The notes beneath the pieces were generated by a model. The model saw only the letters and a list, made by a program, of their open reading frames with translations, made no database searches and had not been told where the DNA came from. This document shows positions 62,499 through 64,000 of a stretch of DNA of 64,000 nucleotides, piece after piece. The stretch covers positions 83,463 through 147,462 of the forward strand of contig NZ_JADDIX010000092.1 in the NCBI RefSeq assembly GCF_015070855.1. Direction: 5' to 3'. The stretch is from Pseudomonas lopnurensis. Lineage in GTDB: Bacteria; Pseudomonadota; Gammaproteobacteria; Pseudomonadales; Pseudomonadaceae. Each line of letters begins with the position of its first letter. Within the stretch, counting starts at the first letter, position 1. A program made the translations under genes and the position numbers.

Positions 62499-63146
62499 AT
62501 GCACCAGACCCTGCGAATTACCGAGATTTTCTACTCGCTGCAGGGGGAAACACGTACCAGTGGTCTGCCCACCGTGTTCGTTCGCCTGACCGGCTGTCCC
62601 CTGCGCTGTCAATATTGCGATACCGCCTATGCATTCAGTGGCGGAGAGCCGCTGCCGCTCGATGCGATCATCGAACGCGTCGGCGCCTACAATCCCCGTT
62701 ATGTCTGCGTTACCGGCGGCGAGCCGCTGGCTCAGCCGAACTGCCTGCCGTTGCTGCGGCAGCTGTGCGATGCCGGTTACGCGGTATCGCTGGAAACCAG
62801 TGGTGCGCTCGATATTTCCGCCGTGGACGAGCGGGTCAGCCGCGTGCTGGACCTGAAAACGCCGGGTTCGGCCGAGGTGCAGCGCAACCGCTACGAGAAC
62901 ATCGGCTACCTGACGCCCAACGACCAGGTGAAGTTCGTCATCTGCTCCCGTGAGGATTACGACTGGGCCGTTTCCAAGCTGATCGAGTACCGCCTGGATC
63001 AGCGGGCCGGCGAAGTGCTGTTCTCGCCCAGCCATGGCCAGGTGGACGTGCGCGCACTGGCCGACTGGATCGTTGCGGACAATCTGCCGGTGCGTCTGCA
63101 ACTGCAGTTGCACAAGATCATCTGGAACGACGCACCAGGGCATTGA
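62499..63146 (+). CDS. queE: 7-carboxy-7-deazaguanine synthase QueE
   Basis: A 215-residue radical SAM enzyme converting 6-carboxytetrahydropterin to CDG in the queuosine/preQ0 pathway. The cluster motif is visible as CPLRCQYC (CxxxCxxC) in VRLTGCPLRCQYCDTAYAF. Other features: FYSLQGETRTSGLPTVFV at the N-terminus, VCVTGGEPLAQPNCLPLL and ETSGALDISA. The start MHQTLRITEIFYS at 62499 fits the family; an ATG 11 codons upstream (62466) has a GGAGG close to it and remains possible. The SAM-binding GGEP is intact. Confidence 0.93.
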   Translation: MHQTLRITEIFYSLQGETRTSGLPTVFVRLTGCPLRCQYCDTAYAFSGGEPLPLDAIIERVGAYNPRYVCVTGGEPLAQPNCLPLLRQLCDAGYAVSLETSGALDISAVDERVSRVLDLKTPGSAEVQRNRYENIGYLTPNDQVKFVICSREDYDWAVSKLIEYRLDQRAGEVLFSPSHGQVDVRALADWIVADNLPVRLQLQLHKIIWNDAPGH

Positions 63147-63205
63147 GTCGTCAGGTCCGCCGGTTTCCTTGCGGCGGCCGGCATCCGTTTTGAGGGAATC
63201 GCGAA

Positions 63206-63880
63206 ATGAATGAGAAGAAAGCCGTCATCCTGCTGTCCGGTGGGCTCGATTCGGCCACGGTCGTGGCCATCGCGCGCGACCAGGGCTACCGCTGCTACAG
63301 CATGAGCTTCGACTACGGCCAGCGGCACCGCGCCGAGCTGCAGGCCGCCGAGCGAGTTGCCAGGCAATTGGGCGTGGCCGAGCACAAGGTCATAGGGCTC
63401 AACCTGAACGGCATCGGCGGATCGGCATTGACCGATGACAGCATCGACGTGCCGGAGGCGCCGAGCGAAGGCATTCCCGTGACCTACGTGCCGGCGCGCA
63501 ACACCGTGTTCCTCTCGCTGGCGCTGGGCTGGGCCGAGGTGCTCGGTGCCCGGGACATCTTCATCGGTGTCAACGCGGTCGATTACTCGGGCTACCCGGA
63601 TTGCCGCCCGGAGTTCGTCGAGGCCTTCGAACGCATGGCCAATCTGGCGACCAAGGCCGGTGTCGAAGGGGTAGGCTTCCGCATCCAGGCGCCGCTGCAG
63701 GATATGAGCAAGGCGCGGATCGTTCAGGAAGGCGCTCGCCTGGGTGTGGATTACGCAATGACCGTTTCCTGCTACCAGGCGGACGAGGATGGGCGTGCGT
63801 GTGGGAAATGCGACAGCTGCCGTTTGCGTGCCGCGGGCTTCGCCGAGGCCGGGCTGGCCGACCCGACCCGTTATCGCTAA
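63206..63880 (+). CDS. queC: 7-cyano-7-deazaguanine synthase QueC
   Basis: A 224-residue ATP-dependent enzyme that converts CDG to preQ0. The PP-loop is [20 protein letters not shown] (residues ~4-23). Other signatures: [40 protein letters not shown], and the zinc site near the C-terminus with [14 protein letters not shown] plus an upstream Cys ([13 protein letters not shown]). It follows queE by 59 bp and completes the first steps of queuosine synthesis here; queF, queD and tgt are outside the window. Confidence 0.95.
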   Translation: MNEKKAVILLSGGLDSATVVAIARDQGYRCYSMSFDYGQRHRAELQAAERVARQLGVAEHKVIGLNLNGIGGSALTDDSIDVPEAPSEGIPVTYVPARNTVFLSLALGWAEVLGARDIFIGVNAVDYSGYPDCRPEFVEAFERMANLATKAGVEGVGFRIQAPLQDMSKARIVQEGARLGVDYAMTVSCYQADEDGRACGKCDSCRLRAAGFAEAGLADPTRYR

Positions 63881-63912
63881 AAGCTCTTCGCTGAGATTTT
63901 TTAAAAAAAACT

Positions 63913-63940
63913 TTGATTTAATCAATCAAATCAGTATCAT
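63913..63940 (+). promoter_or_regulatory. promoter of tRNA-Lys
   Basis: -35 TTGATT (63913-63918) and -10 TATCAT (63935-63940) with a 16-base spacer. A GC-rich discriminator GCGCCCC follows, typical of stringently controlled stable RNA genes, 12 bases before the tRNA start at 63953. Confidence 0.65.
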
Positions 63941-63952
63941 GCGCCCCGCATT

Positions 63953-64000
63953 GGGTCGTTAGCTCAGTTGGTAGAGCAGTTGGCTTTTAACCAATTGGTC
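63953..64000 (+). tRNA. tRNA-Lys (UUU), 5' part, cut by right edge
   Basis: The first 48 bases of a tRNA are present: acceptor GGGTCGT, D-arm GCTC...GAGC with AGTTGGTAGA loop, and anticodon stem GTTGG/CCAAT around the loop CTTTTAA, giving anticodon TTT (Lys, reading AAA/AAG). The T-arm and the 3' acceptor strand lie outside the window, so completeness cannot be judged. tRNA genes of this kind are common integration sites for genomic islands. Confidence 0.92.

Overview
This window is a chromosomal segment of a high-GC gammaproteobacterium of the genus Pseudomonas in the broad sense, most likely the P. stutzeri group (Stutzerimonas). The evidence is gene order: arsC-wrbA-DUF2069-hda, then proS-oprD-HIT-slyX-cold-shock-dps-aspS-yebC-ruvCAB-ybgC-tolQRAB-pal-cpoB-queE-queC-tRNA-Lys, matches what I recall of the P. 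aeruginosa PA0943-PA0976 neighbourhood. A tsdBA thiosulfate dehydrogenase pair and many short intergenic palindromes fit P. stutzeri. The genus assignment is inference; the window contains no rRNA. I see no prophage, insertion sequence or CRISPR array.

Layout. 1-3.8 kb: end of an ABC permease, an 8-oxoguanine deaminase translationally coupled to a VanB-type ferredoxin reductase, and a Tsx-like nucleoside channel, which together look like an oxidised-purine uptake and salvage module. 4.2-4.7 kb: a sugar/maltose O-acetyltransferase. 4.8-9.1 kb: a complete curli (functional amyloid) cluster, csgD-E-F-G then csgB-A, all on the minus strand, with an unusually long CsgA of about 17-18 repeats. A perfect 7 x 7-bp tandem repeat lies between csgG and csgB. 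9.4-12.4 kb: LysE exporter, VOC protein, aldo/keto reductase, SDR. 12.6-16.7 kb: metR, an exoD-like membrane gene and metE. 17-23.7 kb: glpD, ybaK, a MASE2-GGDEF diguanylate cyclase, an ankyrin protein, a di-heme cytochrome, and two small unknowns. 24-26.9 kb: tsdBA and a ketoacyl synthase III. 27-32.3 kb: csdA-csdE, dapD, an ArsC-like protein, a thioredoxin, two small unknowns and dapC.

From 32.4 kb on the content is conserved housekeeping: envelope proteins, purN-purM, a DUF2066 protein, an AI-2E-family permease, hda, DUF2069-wrbA-arsC, YihY, a TlpA-like thioredoxin, a lytic transglycosylase, proS, an OprD porin, HIT/SlyX, a membrane-anchored cold-shock protein and Dps. Then come aspS, yebC, the Holliday-junction genes ruvCAB, the Tol-Pal envelope operon, the queuosine/preQ0 genes queE and queC, and the 5' part of a tRNA-Lys gene cut by the right edge.

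Several operons are tightly coupled by overlapping stop/start codons: deaminase/reductase, csgDEF, VOC/AKR, tsdBA, csdAE, purMN, hda, DUF2069/wrbA/arsC and tolRAB. Intergenic spaces carry at least four families of short inverted repeats: REP-like GTAGGAGCG palindromes, GTTGGGCTTCG palindromes, GTAGGGTGGGC palindromes and GCTTCAAGCTGCAAG palindromes. The most interesting parts are the curli locus with its simple-sequence tract, the orphan reductase coupled to the deaminase, and the repeat families. I did not find a clearly unprecedented system.
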